64,000 nt of DNA from Anthoceros angustus (taxonomy: Eukaryota > Streptophyta > Anthocerotopsida > Anthocerotales > Anthocerotaceae): positions 248,001-312,000 of the forward strand of contig MU008206.1 in assembly GCA_010909165.1 (NCBI GenBank). The letters run 5' to 3'. The notes below the pieces were generated by a model, which did not search any database, was not told the origin of the DNA, and worked only from the letters and a program-made list of their open reading frames with translations. Shown here in pieces: positions 34,300 to 44,903 of the stretch (positions are counted from its first letter, which is position 1; the number at the start of each line of letters is the position of its first letter). A program made the position numbers and the translations under genes.

Positions 34300-34572
34300 G
34301 CTGCTTCCGCCTCCGCCTCACACTTACGAGTTTGTATAATAAATTGTCCCTAGCATATATAGCAAGACTTAAACCAATAATATATCAAATAAATCAATTT
34401 TCCAAATAAAAAATTAAATATATCTATGAAGTTAAAACGAATAGCCCTAAAAATATCGGTCAAAATGGGCATAATTTCAATTGTTAAAAAATCTGAACGT
34501 AATGCAAAACACCACTTAGAGACGGTTTCGCCCGTTTCCGAAATTAGTGGTCACCTAACCATGCTCACACCC
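34300..34572 (-). repeat. GGGTGT-1 AT-rich right subterminal region and terminal inverted repeat
   Basis: After AT-rich sequence (34330-34480) the element ends in ACCTAACCATGCTCACACCC. Read on the minus strand from 34572 this is GGGTGTGAGCATGGTTAGGT, followed by the target duplicate ATTC on the plus strand. Confidence 0.8.
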
Positions 34573-36312
34573 ATTCATCCTGAATTGAAGGAAGCCAGTG
34601 GTGTTTATCCTGACCAGTTATTGCCTCCTGATATGTGCGAGGTTCTGCTGGGTGGATGCTGCTGGTGGAGAGAACTTCACAAAACCGAGCAGATCGAGGA
34701 ATCCTGAAATCCTCAGATTCATAGGGCCTTGTGTTCCAATTTTCCCTTGATGGACGAGATCTGCTGGAATGCCTGCGCTCTTCAACAAGCTGGTTCGAGT
34801 TAAGGTTGGTTCCTCGTGAGTTCCTACGGCAGTTGCACAACAAAATCTTGATTTGGTGTATACGCATGGTATCCTCGAGCTCATGTTCCACAGGGAGTGG
34901 AGAGTGGACCACGGCAGCGTCAGGTATAGGGAATGCAGAAACATCAACCTGGTCCATAACATCCGCTGGTATAAGCCAGTCTTTGCGAGCAGCGGTTGTG
35001 GTTGGTGTCTGAGCCAGGCGGGTGTCTTGATGAGGCTGCATTTCACCCCCAGACGGTGCTGTTGATCAAAACGAGGAGCAGGAGGCGGTTCATATGCAGC
35101 ATCTTGAGGATATTCAGAGGGGAATTCATCAAAATCATCAGGGTCCAAGGGAGAGGCTGCTGAAGTGGTAGTCAAAGAAGGAGGAGCCTGCAGTTCCTTG
35201 AAGGTGACACTACGGGCAAATATAGAAGACCTGGAGTGAGGATCATAGAGCTTATAGGCTTTTGTCTCCTCACCATAACCAACAAACACGAGAGGTCGAG
35301 CCCTATCCTCAAGCTTCCTGCGCTGTTCTTCATGGATGTAAGCATAGGCAGGTGAACCGAATACTCGAAGGTGAAGCAAACTAGGTTTGCGCTTCCAGAT
35401 CATCTCGAAGGGAGTCCGGTCAGGGACTGCAGAAGTGAGTAGCCGATTGAGAATATAGGTGGCAGTGACAACTGCCTCTGCCCAGTAAGCTTTACTGAGC
35501 CCCGAGCCAACATACTCCGGGTCATACTGAGGAGAGTCTGATTGCGGCGTTACGCTCGCCCCATTACATTCTTGAGTATATGGAATCGAGGCGGGCGGCT
35601 GCACGGTGCAAGATACTCATCGAACGATTTACGAACTCTGTGCTTGCTCGATCTTAAGCGTGAGGTGAGTCCCAGTCTGTCTCTGTATCATTGTGAGCCA
35701 CTCTTGGAATAGCAGGAAAGTATCTGATTTTTGCTTGAGTGGGTATGTCCAAGAATACCGACTAAAATCATCGGTAAGTGTGAGGTAGTAAAGAGAACCT
35801 CCCAAGGACTGCACACGAATCTTCCCAGAGATGTCTGCATGTACTAGGTCCAGTATAGCAGAAGACCTATGAGCCAGAGTAGCAGGAAAAGGTAACTCTT
35901 TTTGCTTGGCCACTATGCATGCATCACAAAGAGGAAGGTCTTGGAAGCATTTGGGAAGAGGCTCCCGATAACATTCCAGGTTGGACATCTTAACCAACTT
36001 ATCCTTGTTAGCATGACCAAGACGGGCATGCCAGAGTTGTGCTAAAGCAGCCTGAGACCGAGCGACGAGATGGACACTTTTAACAGGGAGACACTGCATG
36101 TCTAGCCTGTATAGATCCTGCACAAGTAAGCCCTGGGCAACAACAGAGGAGAATCTAGACTCGCTAAGTGTCCATCCAGTAGCAGTGAATTTAAGCTCTA
36201 AATTCTTGAGCTGCATCAACTGGCTAACAGAGAGTAGGTGCTTTGCCATGTCAGGTACAAAGAGGACATGGTCAACTGGAAGATCTGGCCATTCGACTGC
36301 CGGAAAGAGCAA
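34573..36312 (-). pseudogene. Copia-1 integrase and linker
   Basis: The minus strand from 36312 reads LLFPAVEWPDLPVDHVLFVP, LYRLDMQCLP, LAQLWHARLGHANKDKLVKM and LPLCDACIVAKQKELPF, the GAG_pre-integrase zinc motif H-x4-H and C-x2-C. The core starts LDLVHADISGKIRV and LYYLTLTDDFSRYSWTYPLK. From 35604 the C-terminal part reads AYWAEAVVTATYILNRLLTS, PFEMIWKRKPSLLHLRVFGS and FVGYGEETKAYKLYDP. The linker ends EPRTYQEAITGQDKHHW and SIQDE at 34573, where GGGTGT-1 interrupts; RT resumes at 15187. A frame break near 35610-35630 separates the two integrase parts. Confidence 0.9.
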
Positions 36313-37728
36313 GAGCCACGACCAAGAATTTTTAGACCTGTCCTGGTGAGTTCATCTCCCAGAAGGATTCTTTCAGCTGTATGAAGAGGTGTGAAATTTC
36401 GCATCAATTTTCTATTATGGCAAACGTGTGCTGTTGCTCCTGAATCGAGATACCAGGCATCATCAAGCCTGGAAGCTGCAGACAGGCAAACAGTCAGTAC
36501 CACGGGTTGTTTGCTAGTGGAAGAAGCCTTTGTCGGCTTGTCCTTGGAAACCGCATGAGCCTCAAACGTTCGGTTAGCTTTCTCGGCCTTTTTGGGTTCT
36601 CCAGACTTCTTTTTTCTACACTCTCGTTCCCAGTGACCGAGAGAACCACACCAGTTGCAGGAGCCTTGCCTTTTGATCTGTCCTGGCCTTGAATCTTTCG
36701 AAGACCCAGCTACAGACAAGTTTTTGCCTCTGCCTTGTGGTTTGAATTTGGTTGTATAAAGTACTTTGTCAGTTTTGATGCGACCAGAGTTGGAATGGAG
36801 TTGACGGGACTGCTCTTCCTGAAAGAGGGCGCCAACAACATCTGCAAAGTTGATCATGATCTGTGTCAGAGCAGCCTTGCCCCTCGAGTGTGGCACCATA
36901 GCGGTGACAAAGGACCTGTAGTCAAGGGTGAAGGCTTGTTAGAAGTCAGATACAATCGCATCAAGTTCGGGCATGGGAAAGCCAAGAGAGATCAGGTTGG
37001 CTCGAAGTTGTCTGAACTTCATCACGAAAGCAGCAACCTTTTCCCCTTCACGCATGCGCAGAGTGAAGAGTTCGCCCCGACAAAGATGCAGGGTAAGCAC
37101 GTTCTTCACGTCAGACGTCATTAATTGTGTCGGATGTCTTCAGCTTTAGTGAGGAAAGCCACATCAGGTACTAACACCTCGCCGTGCCACTTATTGAGTG
37201 CGGCGTGCGCTGGCATTCTCCCATCCGCCCGGTCGTGGAGGAGAAGTAAAGCTGGTTGTTGAATCGCCTCACAACGCTCCACACATGCCGAGCATCAAGG
37301 GCTGCACGCATGCGGACGCTCCACACAGGGTATTTAGTTCCATTGAACCTGTCACGTTCCTTGAACTCTATTGTGTATGTTGGCTGGTATGTGGAGAAGG
37401 GTGGCATCAAGGCAGCCTGCTGTGCCAACGATGTGTTTGGCAGAGATGGTAGTGGAAGTCCTTGCCCAGCCAGAGGTCCTTGTCCAAGCCCTGTTCCTTG
37501 CCCACTCACGGGATTTCCATACCCGACTCCATATCCGACTCCATATCCGGGGATTGGCGAATCCGACTCCATATCCCGGCAGGGGATTGGCGAATCCAGC
37601 TCCTGATGTAGGCAAAGGATTCCCATATCCCGCTCCGAGGGATGGCAGGGGGTTGAAATACCGTGCAGCGGAGAAACTTGGGTAGGAAAAGGCACCAGGT
37701 GCATGGACGGAGGAAGGCTGCTCCGCAT
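36216..37728 (-). pseudogene. Copia-1 gag and protease
   Basis: The minus strand from 37728 has a Gly/Tyr-rich repetitive N-terminus (GYGVGYGVGYGNP and related, 37480-37640), then FKERDRFNGTKYPVWSVRMR and AALDARHVW, the start of the copia gag (UBN2) domain. A second frame (37121-36939) holds LHLCRGELFTLRMREGEKVA and FVMKFRQLRANLISLG. After another frame change come the zinc knuckle CNWCGSLGHWEREC (about 36640), a Lys-rich tail, and the protease motif WYLDSGATAHVCH (about 36440). Three reading frames are needed, so the gene is dead. Copia-3 has the same knuckle type, so these two belong to related lineages. Confidence 0.85.
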
Positions 37729-39062
37729 CGAAGTACGGTGTCAGAGCAAAGTTCGTAAATGCAGGATTACTCGACCTATGGTGCCTACGGAATTGCTGGA
37801 GTTGTTGTTGGTTCCTGAGTTTCCTGCCGTGTTTGCTACAGGCATGAAGGTTCCCAACGCTCCATTTGTTGGAGAGCCCGGTATAAAAGCGCCATGCCAG
37901 ATGTGTTGCGCGCCAAGGCGCTGGGCCGCGGAGGCGCCTTCACCCGGCATCGCCGCAAAGAACTCGATCTCGAGAGCCCAAGATCATCGCATCGGCCGTG
38001 TCTCCGAATTTTCAGCCATGTTTTTGGTGCAAAGTCAAAAGTGGTTCCTTCCGATTGTGTTTCCGGCGAGACGGATTCGACGATGTCGATGGTGGCGGTT
38101 GAAGGACGAACCGGCAAAGTTGGTGCCGCTTGAGTCCTGCCTGCTTGCCGCTTGGAGAGCCCGTCTTTAGACTGATGCTCACGTTGCCGTCCCTTCGCAG
38201 ATGCAGAAAGAAACCCTACTCGCGATGCTTCGGATCTCCCTTTGCTTTGTTGCAGATTTTGCAAAGCAAAGGATCGGGCGATGCCCGCTCAGGTCACAGG
38301 ATGGTGCGCCGATAGCCGTCGGCTATGGGGCCATCGCTAATCTCAAAATCCTCACTGAATCTCTTAACCAAGGCACTCAATTGTTCCTTAATCTCGTTGA
38401 TTTCCAGGAAAATTTGCCCTGTAAGATATTGTGTTCGCGTCGTATGCCTGTACAGCATCACTTGGAGGTCTCCTAAGTTAGCAACTGGTTCATCAGGCAC
38501 CTCACTAAGCAAGTGAAGCCGGGAGGCTTCCACTGCGAGGTTGTGCCTAGATGCGTGTTCACGACTGTTTTGTGGGTGTCGTCTGTCCTGTTGCGGTATC
38601 CTTAATCTGACTTCTATGTCAGGATAATTTGGAGCACTCGACAGCCTTTGACGCCTGGGGGCCTGGGCTCGTGAAGTTCTGGTCACTTGAGAATTTGTGG
38701 GAATTTGTGTTGAACGCCTCTGGCGATCCCTTTCCCTAAAGTTGAAGAAACTTCGCGTGCCAGGCTCCCTATTTCTATTCCGACGAGACATTTTGCACCA
38801 AAGATATATTCTGCATATCTCTCTCAGCATTGCAGCGGAAACGTTTTTGTGTGCCAATGGAAAATTAAGAAATTCCCCATCTGTGGAATTGGCACTAAAA
38901 ACTAATTTGCTATTTTGATGAAGGAAAGAAACTACTGAGAAATGTAGGGCGATAATGCGTAAGATCTATATATGGTAGACATATTAGATTATGCACATTG
39001 TCGCATCCTGCACTTCTTAATAGTGATACCTTTCATGAAAATCTATGCAAATATAAAATATC
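37729..39062 (-). pseudogene. Copia-1 leader ORF, basic N-terminal extension
   Basis: Minus-strand frames at 38857-38294 and 38264-37836 lie between the primer binding site and gag. The first includes MSRRNRNREPGTRSFFNFRE, then Arg/Gln-rich sequence and NEIKEQLSALVKRFSEDFEI. I know no domain for it. It could be an N-terminal gag extension or a leader-encoded protein. The leader (about 1.35 kb) is long for copia. Confidence 0.45.
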
Positions 39063-39082
39063 GACGATGCTCGATACCATGA
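39063..39082 (-). promoter_or_regulatory. Copia-1 primer binding site
   Basis: The minus strand reads TGGTATCGAGCAT two to three bases after the 5' LTR end. It matches the initiator-Met primer site TGGTATCAGAGCAT except for a missing base. Confidence 0.7.
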
Positions 39083-39268
39083 TGTAAACGCTAGGGAGAG
39101 ACAGCAAACTTGATAACAACAATAATTATTAAATAAGTTTACAAAGAGGTGTCCTTATATACTAAACCCTGAAAGATTACTACACAACCCTTCATTATAT
39201 ATATAACCCTAATCTAGGTAGCTAGGTAACTAGTGCCCGTGGTTACTAATAACCCTCGGGGTTTAACA
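39083..39268 (-). repeat. Copia-1 5' LTR (186 bp)
   Basis: On the minus strand it starts TGTTAAACCCCGAGGG and ends GCGTTTACA. It is the partner of 13095-13277. The target duplicate AATGA follows at 39269-39273. Confidence 0.9.
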
Positions 39269-39273
39269 AATGA

Positions 39274-39963
39274 CGCCACAATTGAGCGGCCAATTAGAAA
39301 ACCCCGGGAGATAAAACTTGGGCCTGATGATCACAGAAGACTGCATTGGTTCTTGTTACTCCATTCTGGAACTTTGGGCCCTCAACGAGAACAGTACGCA
39401 GCGGAGGGATAGACACGACCCAACTTCATGGACTGGTTACAAGCCGGCATTGCACTTGGAAAGTGGGTCAATGACCCAGAGTATGAAGATATTGAGGCCT
39501 TGGCTCGGGGACCCCGTTTATATGGCAAGGCATATCGAGGTCTTGACACAAGGGGTTACCATTTTGACCGTAGAGGCCGGAAAGCAGGGCAACACAGACA
39601 GCTTGGGTTCATGGCGCTTCGTTAGAAAGTTGTGGAGGGGAGCGGGAATATTTCGGTCGAATCAAGGACATCTTAGAGGCTGAATTCGACGGCGACCCAC
39701 TAAGCGTGTTTGTATTCAACGTGGAACGGTTTGAGTGTGATCCCAACAAGCGGCCACCGTCTTTGGAGGTGGATGACTTCGGTTTCATGGCAGTTGACAC
39801 AAGAAGGCCGTTTAGGTATGGGCGGCAACACCAGTCCGGCCCGTGGGAGTTTCCGCTACACCTGCGTCAAGTGTTGACACATCCCGATCCAGGCCGTCCT
39901 GGATGGGCGATTTGCACACCAATTCCGTCACGGTTCGAATGGATGGAACAATTGTTGGAGTGA
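39274..39963 (+). pseudogene. CACTA TNP2 transposase, C-terminal segment (DUF4216-like)
   Basis: The reading resumes from 13089 across Copia-1: NDATIERPIRKPREIKLG, HWFLLHSG and PNFMDWLQAGIALGKWVND, then ALARGPRLYGKAYRGLDTRG. After a frame break near 39625 it reads IKDILEAEFDGDPLSVFVFN, VDDFGFMAVDTRRPFRYGRQ and RPGWAICTPIPSRFEWMEQL, ending at a TGA (39961-39963). The block I.EL.y....vvlF.c.Wf....gv..D.fgf..V matches the DUF4216 region found near the C-terminus of CACTA TNP2 proteins. The end of this segment is duplicated downstream (40382 onward). Confidence 0.85.
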
Positions 39964-41010
39964 TGTTGGCCGTAGCTTGGCTTGTAATCATAACCCTAAT
40001 CCACTTGTGTGTGTCGTGAGCACCTGAACTTGGCGGCACGAGTAATTCATCTGTTCTTCAGTGCAAATTGACTCACGCTCCATGACTTCAGGTTATTGCG
40101 CTTGTGTCGGGTGATGGAGGTGCAGGACCGGAGGAAGCGCCCTTTTTTTATGGCTTCGCGGGACCCAAGCAGTGAGGAGGCAACCTTTGCGTGGCCAACG
40201 CAAGATGCAACAAGCACAGAAATTGTGAGTGCAGCTTGCGATGAGAGCTTCTTGTCATCCCAGCTTGGTGAAGTTTCGCCTCAGCCCTATGGCCTACCAA
40301 TTGGAAAAGACATGGCAATGTGTTGGGAGGAATCATATGCAGATGTGGACAGCTTGAGACTAGACAGAGACCTGGATGTATGGTTTGAGTGTGATCCCAA
40401 CAAGCGTACCGTCTTTGGAGGTGGATGACTTCGGTTTCATGGCAGTTGACACAAGAAGGCCGTTTAGGTATGGGCGGCAACACCAGTCCGGCCCGTGGGA
40501 GTTTCCGCTACAACTGCGTCAAGTGTTGACACATCCCGATCCAGGCCGTCCTGGATGGGCGATTTGCACACCAATTCCGTCACGGTTCGAATGGATGGAA
40601 CAATTGTTGGAGTGATGTTGGCCGTAGCTTGGCTTGTAATCATAACCCTAATCCACTTGTGTGTGTCGTGAGCACCGAACTTGGCGTCACAGTAATTCAT
40701 CATTCTTGATTGCAAATTGACTCACGCTCCATGACTTGCGGTCATTGCGCTTGTCGGGTGATGGAGGTCTTGGGAAGGAGGCGTCCTTTTTGTGGACCCA
40801 AGCGGTGAGGAGGCAACTGCGTATGCTTAAATGCAACAAACACGAAATTGTGAATGCGACTTGCGATGAGCTTCTTGTCATCCCAGCTTGGTGAAGTTTC
40901 GCCTCAGCCCTATGGCCTACCAATTGGAAAAGACATGGCAATGTGTTGGGAGGAATCATATGCGGATGTGGACGACTTGAGACTAGACAGAGACACGGAT
41001 GTATGGTTTG
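39728..41010 (+). repeat. About 650-bp tandem duplication covering the TNP2 3' end
   Basis: GGTTTGAGTGTGATCCCAAC occurs at 39728 and 40382, and the following sequence, including the terminal TNP2 codons and stop, is repeated almost exactly. The block CTTGCGATGAG...CATCCCAGCTTGGTGAAG near 40236 recurs near 40855. The array is close to two units. Confidence 0.9.
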
Positions 41011-41190
41011 GGCGCTTGCGATCTTTGGGAAGTGCCTTACGGACAACTTGTCATCGGAGTTTGCCGATTCGATACAATGTTGTGCCCAACACACTTTCAC
41101 CAAGGCTGCAAACGGAGCAATCGAACCTGAGGACTTGAACACGACTATCATCGGGCGGTGGAACCACAAGCGGAACTTGCGGGTAGCGTA
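40110..41190 (+). pseudogene. Unrecognised coding-like block downstream of TNP2
   Basis: A frame in both duplicated units reads SSQLGEVSPQPYGLPIGKDM and AMCWEESYADVD, followed after the second unit by unclear sequence. It may be the start of a second CACTA protein. No family is recognised, and the reading frame is interrupted by the duplication. Confidence 0.35.
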
Positions 41191-41679
41191 ACCGGTTCTG
41201 TGTAGAGACCACTTTGTGTAGCCAGATGTAGAGATTGTGGTGCCCAGATTTGTGTGACGATTTCTCATTGTCCTCTGCCCAGGCAATGTATTCCACTAGG
41301 CATGTAATGCAATCAAATTGTATTTCGGCAATCATGAGCAAAAGGCTATTGCACAGTTTGAATGCAATGGCCTCTGAAGAGTTCAAATTGAATGTGGAGC
41401 GTAAAGGAGTGAGAGGAAGTATGGTGGGAGCGGCGAAGGCCGTAGCTATTTGTATGCCGGCGGGAAGACGGCCCGAGAGAACGCTTGTCATGGGAACACC
41501 CGGCTTGGCGCACGCCTGCATCTGAATTTCCCGCTCGCTCACCTCGCTCGCGTGCCCGGGGTCCCATTAGCAGCAGAGGAGCTCTCATCGTACCATGACG
41601 CCATCCTGGAAAGAACTGTGGGGCCTCATGCAGTGGACAGACATGGAGGAGGGTGCAGAGGGTGGCCACCCGGCTTGAG

Positions 41680-42770
41680 TAGTGAGCATTGAAGCCGCAT
41701 CCTTAGCCGATGATGAAGTCCAAGAGGCAGTGTGTGAGGGGTCTGAGCATCCGGAGCAGGCCGCCGTCATTGCTCCACTTGCAGCTGGGAATGCAGAGGA
41801 GGGCCGTTACCGTGCAGAGTGGAGGGCTCGATTTGCAGGGGGCGGCCCAGCTTGTGTGCTCCCGCATTGATGCCGTGATGCACCGCTCCTAGGTGTGGCT
41901 TTGGAGGCCGTGGCCAATGCACTTCTGAAGCTGCATGGCCGCGAAGCTATGGCCGACGTTATGTCCAAGCTGGCCGATGGTGTCGACATAGATCATGTGC
42001 ACGAAGAAGCTGAATGCTTCGGAGGCCTGGCTCCTTCCATGCGATAAGGCTTTGAGCGACGACTATCAGAACTTGTGCAAACCAGGCTGACTGTGATGAA
42101 GCCATGGACGAAACACTCCGCTGAGCTACGTAGAGAGCTGATAGAGAGGATGCAAGCAGATTTCCCCATGGTCACGAACACGGACTGGATCAAGGCCCGC
42201 ATTGCACAACGATCAAGAACGCGTAAAGTGGCACAATTGCGAGCGAAGGGGAAGTATGACGGCGCATTGCGCCTAGCCAACATCACAGCAGAAACATGGG
42301 AAACAGCACAACACAGCGTAGAGCTGCTAGCATCAAACGGGGGAGTGTGGCCGCAACCACAGCAGATGGCTGCGACAGAGGCAAGGCTGGCCAAGCTAAA
42401 GGGAGCAGGGAGCAATCCGTATGGCCATGGTGGGGGGACTGCAGTGCGGCGTGCCTTTTACATTCGCTGGAAGCGAATGCCCACCCTTGCAGAGGCAGAG
42501 TGGGCATCGGACCACAGGGCGGAAAGGATGCCCGACCTGGAGGTCCCAGAGCGCCGTCTGATTGTTTCTGCTCACCTGGCCTGCGGGGCCTTACCGCAAA
42601 GTTGTGTGCGTGGAGCGAGGCGATCGAAGGGGAAGGAAGCGGGTCGAAGTGGGTGAAGCTAATGCAGAACCAATGGAGGAGGTTGCACGATTGGGAGGAA
42701 CCCTTCCTCTCAGGTACGCCGTGGCAAACATGACAACCTTGGAACTATCGCTAGCGGATGAAAAGCCATG
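41680..42770 (+). pseudogene. Possible second protein of CACTA-A
   Basis: Consecutive plus-strand frames read AASLADDEVQEAVCEGSEHP, then EALANALLKLHGREAMADVM, then (42075-42656) RRELIERMQADFPMVTNTDW, IKARIAQRSRTRKVAQLRAK and FYIRWKRMPTLAEAEWASDH. The last is LPLRYAVANMTTLELSLAD, ending at 42771. The Arg/Lys-rich helical region would suit a DNA-binding accessory protein such as the TNPA class of CACTA elements, but I see no diagnostic motif. It could equally be captured host sequence. Confidence 0.4.
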
Positions 42771-42771
42771 A

Positions 42772-44228
42772 CACCACAATCGCCAGAGCATCAACCGGTG
42801 AGGAGAGAAACATGGGTTGGCACTCGGCCTACAGTAAGTGGATTTTGCGGCCCGGTGAATTTTCATGGCTTGTGCCTCCTGGTTAAAACGAGTCCACGTC
42901 CATGCTGCAGAGTGACCCAGGGATGGACGCCCTCCATGGTCGTGCAAGAGCTAGGAATGCGTCACCATGGAGTCTGGAGGTGGACAGATCAGAGGGCGGG
43001 GTGAATCAGGTATGGTATAAGCTAGGCTCTTGCAGTTAGCTATAGGTGCTCGCAGCTATGGGAGTTGATTCCAGACTGCTAAGCATGAAATTGCCAATTT
43101 CACAAGTGGAAGATCCAACCCCAACCGGGCGGAGGCCGAGGCCATCCAATTATCTCTGTGCCGACCGGGAGACGCAGGAAGGGATCCGCGTCGGATGGTC
43201 GGAAGGGGAAGCGAGTATGCTTGACAGAGGATTGAGAGAGTTGTGATGGATGCAGTATGCATGAAGTTTCCAATTTGGCCTGATGCCAAGACGGCCATAT
43301 CCGTCAAGGTTATATCAGACAATCATGATTATGCCAGTATATAAATTGACCAGTGAAGTCTGGAATCTAAAACATGATTAGCGTAATATGAACCTACCGA
43401 ATCAAAAAGAGGCGTTGGGGGATTGACCTACGGTGGGAAATTGCAAACCACTATTATTGGGATTTCATTGTGGTGAATCCTAAGTGCGATTTATTATTGT
43501 AATTCTGGTCAAATGTTCTTTGCAGTCAAGGCGTGAACACACGTGGTCGACAACCACATGGTGTGCTGTGGGCTGACTAGTCAGAACCACCACTGTCTCG
43601 CAGGAAGCAGGGCCAACACGTGGCTCTTCATAATTTGCGGGGTCTGGGGCATGCTGGTTGCATGCGACATACGGCAAGACACACAATTGTGCCCGCGCGC
43701 AGGGTGCTGACATGATCCCCGGGTGCATCTGTTCCTGACATGTCCATGCGCACAGTGTGCATGACCAGTTGCCCGCCAATCGGAACTGGCACCGGCAACC
43801 GGCGTTAAACAGGGAACCGGCAGTCATACTCGCGCACGACATATAAGGGGATCCGCTGACGAAATGACAATGTCGATGGGAATTACGAAAATCTTGCCCA
43901 TTGCTGTGTCATGTATCCTGCAGAACTGTAATATTATTGCCCGCAAGTGTAGTAAAAGTTGTAATAAACCTGCAGCCATTGTTATAGTGATTGCTGATGT
44001 TTGTTCGGGTGAACAGCCATACGGGTCCCGAGGGTTCTTTCATAGTGTGAGCTCTTGGTGAGAGGGAGAGTGAGGGGTTTTTGTCGAGCTTCAGGCAAGA
44101 ACGATTTTTCTGTTGGCGGTTTTGACTTGGTATGTTTGTGGTTTTAACTTGGTGATGAGGCTTATCACAGTAAGGGTTGTGTGTGAGTTGTCCTGGAAAT
44201 CCTTGAACGCTACAACATGTCATGAGCG
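42772..44228. other. No recognised gene between CACTA-A coding block and LINE fragment
   Basis: Short frames only (43046-43246 plus; 43480-43842 minus), with no domains. 43400-43860 contains ACACGTGGTCGACAACCACATGG and similar inverted motifs. The right end of CACTA-A should be here or slightly beyond but was not found. Confidence 0.35.
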
Positions 44229-44903
44229 CTATGCAGCCATGGCGCAACACGTTCTTATGCTTATAGTAAAGGTTAGAAGACTTCCCATAGAAGCAACGGA
44301 CAAAAGGGATAAGGCTCCCAAGATACACCCAACGTCCTTGAGCTCCTCGAAGATGATGCTCCTGGAAATGGTATTGAAAGCGTTCTCAATATCCACCCGT
44401 AAGACCACCCACTCCGAGCGGGTATCGAGGCATGCCCGCACCTCGAGCACCACATACTCGCAACCCCCTGAAGTGGCCATGCCAAATTGAAGGGGGTTGG
44501 GGTGCTGCTGAAGGAGGGAGCGACACTGGAGGGCAATAATACGGTTGAGGAGCTGCATGAAGGCTTCCCCAACCGCGAGTGGGTGCATGCTAGAGGCCGA
44601 GGCAGGCTTGTCCATAGCGACTAGCCTGCTAGCCGCAAGGACTTGAGAGATCCGGAGAGGCGTCTTGCCCCCGAGCCATAGCCGCAGCCAAGGAGAAGAG
44701 CTCGGGGAAGCTACTAGATAGGTCTTCCGGGAGAAAAAGGTCCCTGAGGTGTTCAAACACCATTCCAGACAGCCCGGCAGAAGAAAGATGTGGGGCCGTA
44801 GAGAGAGCCAGAGCAAAGGACGCAGGGTCTCAGGAGAAGGATGCAGGTCTCGGGAAGCTACTAGATAGGTCTTCCGGGAGAAAAAGGTCCCTGAGGTGTT
44901 CAA
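44229..44903 (-). pseudogene. LINE (non-LTR) reverse transcriptase fragment
   Basis: The minus-strand frame contains HPLAVGEAFMQLLNRIIAL, NPLQFGMATSGGCEYVVLEV and WVVLRVDIENAFNTISRSII. These match the non-LTR RT blocks RPI....vl.r, P.Q.G...GG.E and lDi.nAFN.v.R; the Asp in VDIENAFN would be the first catalytic Asp. The downstream RT blocks, including the [YF]xDD site, are absent. The upstream part is affected by a 148-bp tandem duplication. Confidence 0.75.

Larger units (their letters stand above)
15188..34572 (+). mobile_element. GGGTGT-1: TIR DNA transposon with 4-bp TSD (19.4 kb with nested Copia-2)
   Basis: The left end reads GGGTGTCCGCACGCTTTGGT (15188). The right end, on the other strand, reads GGGTGTGAGCATGGTTAGGT (34572). 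About 14 of 20 bases agree, and both match the termini of GGGTGT-2. The flanking duplication is ATTC (15184-15187 and 34573-34576); removing the element rejoins Copia-1 pol as IQDE followed by YNSLIKNG. The element carries a plus-strand transposase-like gene (23.9-28.2 kb) and a convergent minus-strand RING/coiled-coil gene (29.7-33 kb). Copia-2 is inserted near its left end. I infer a formerly autonomous element. Sola elements also make 4-bp TSDs, but membership is unproven. Confidence 0.85.
13095..39268 (-). mobile_element. Copia-1: Ty1/copia retrotransposon in TNP2 (26.2 kb including nested elements)
   Basis: The element lies on the minus strand. Its 5' LTR is at 39083-39268 and its 3' LTR at 13095-13277, flanked by the 5-bp duplication AATGA (13090-13094 and 39269-39273). 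The order on the minus strand is leader ORF, gag with a CCHC knuckle, protease, integrase, reverse transcriptase and RNase H, which is the Ty1/copia order. The pol gene is split between its integrase and RT parts by GGGTGT-1 (15188-34572). Without that insertion it is about 6.8 kb, a normal copia size apart from a long leader. All frames are interrupted. Confidence 0.9.
1..43300 (+). mobile_element. CACTA-A: autonomous-type CACTA (En/Spm) transposon, outer host of the left half
   Basis: The segments at 60-438, 12542-13089 and 39274-39963 read as consecutive parts of one TNP2-type transposase once the inserted elements between them are skipped. They therefore belong to one CACTA element into which CACTA-B and Copia-1 later inserted. 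The left terminus lies before base 1. I could not find a matching right terminus; the end at 43300 is only where recognisable coding-like sequence fades. CACTA elements normally carry TNP2 plus a second ORF, and the unrecognised coding block at 41.7-42.8 kb is a candidate for it. The assignment to CACTA is firm; the right boundary is not. Confidence 0.7.
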
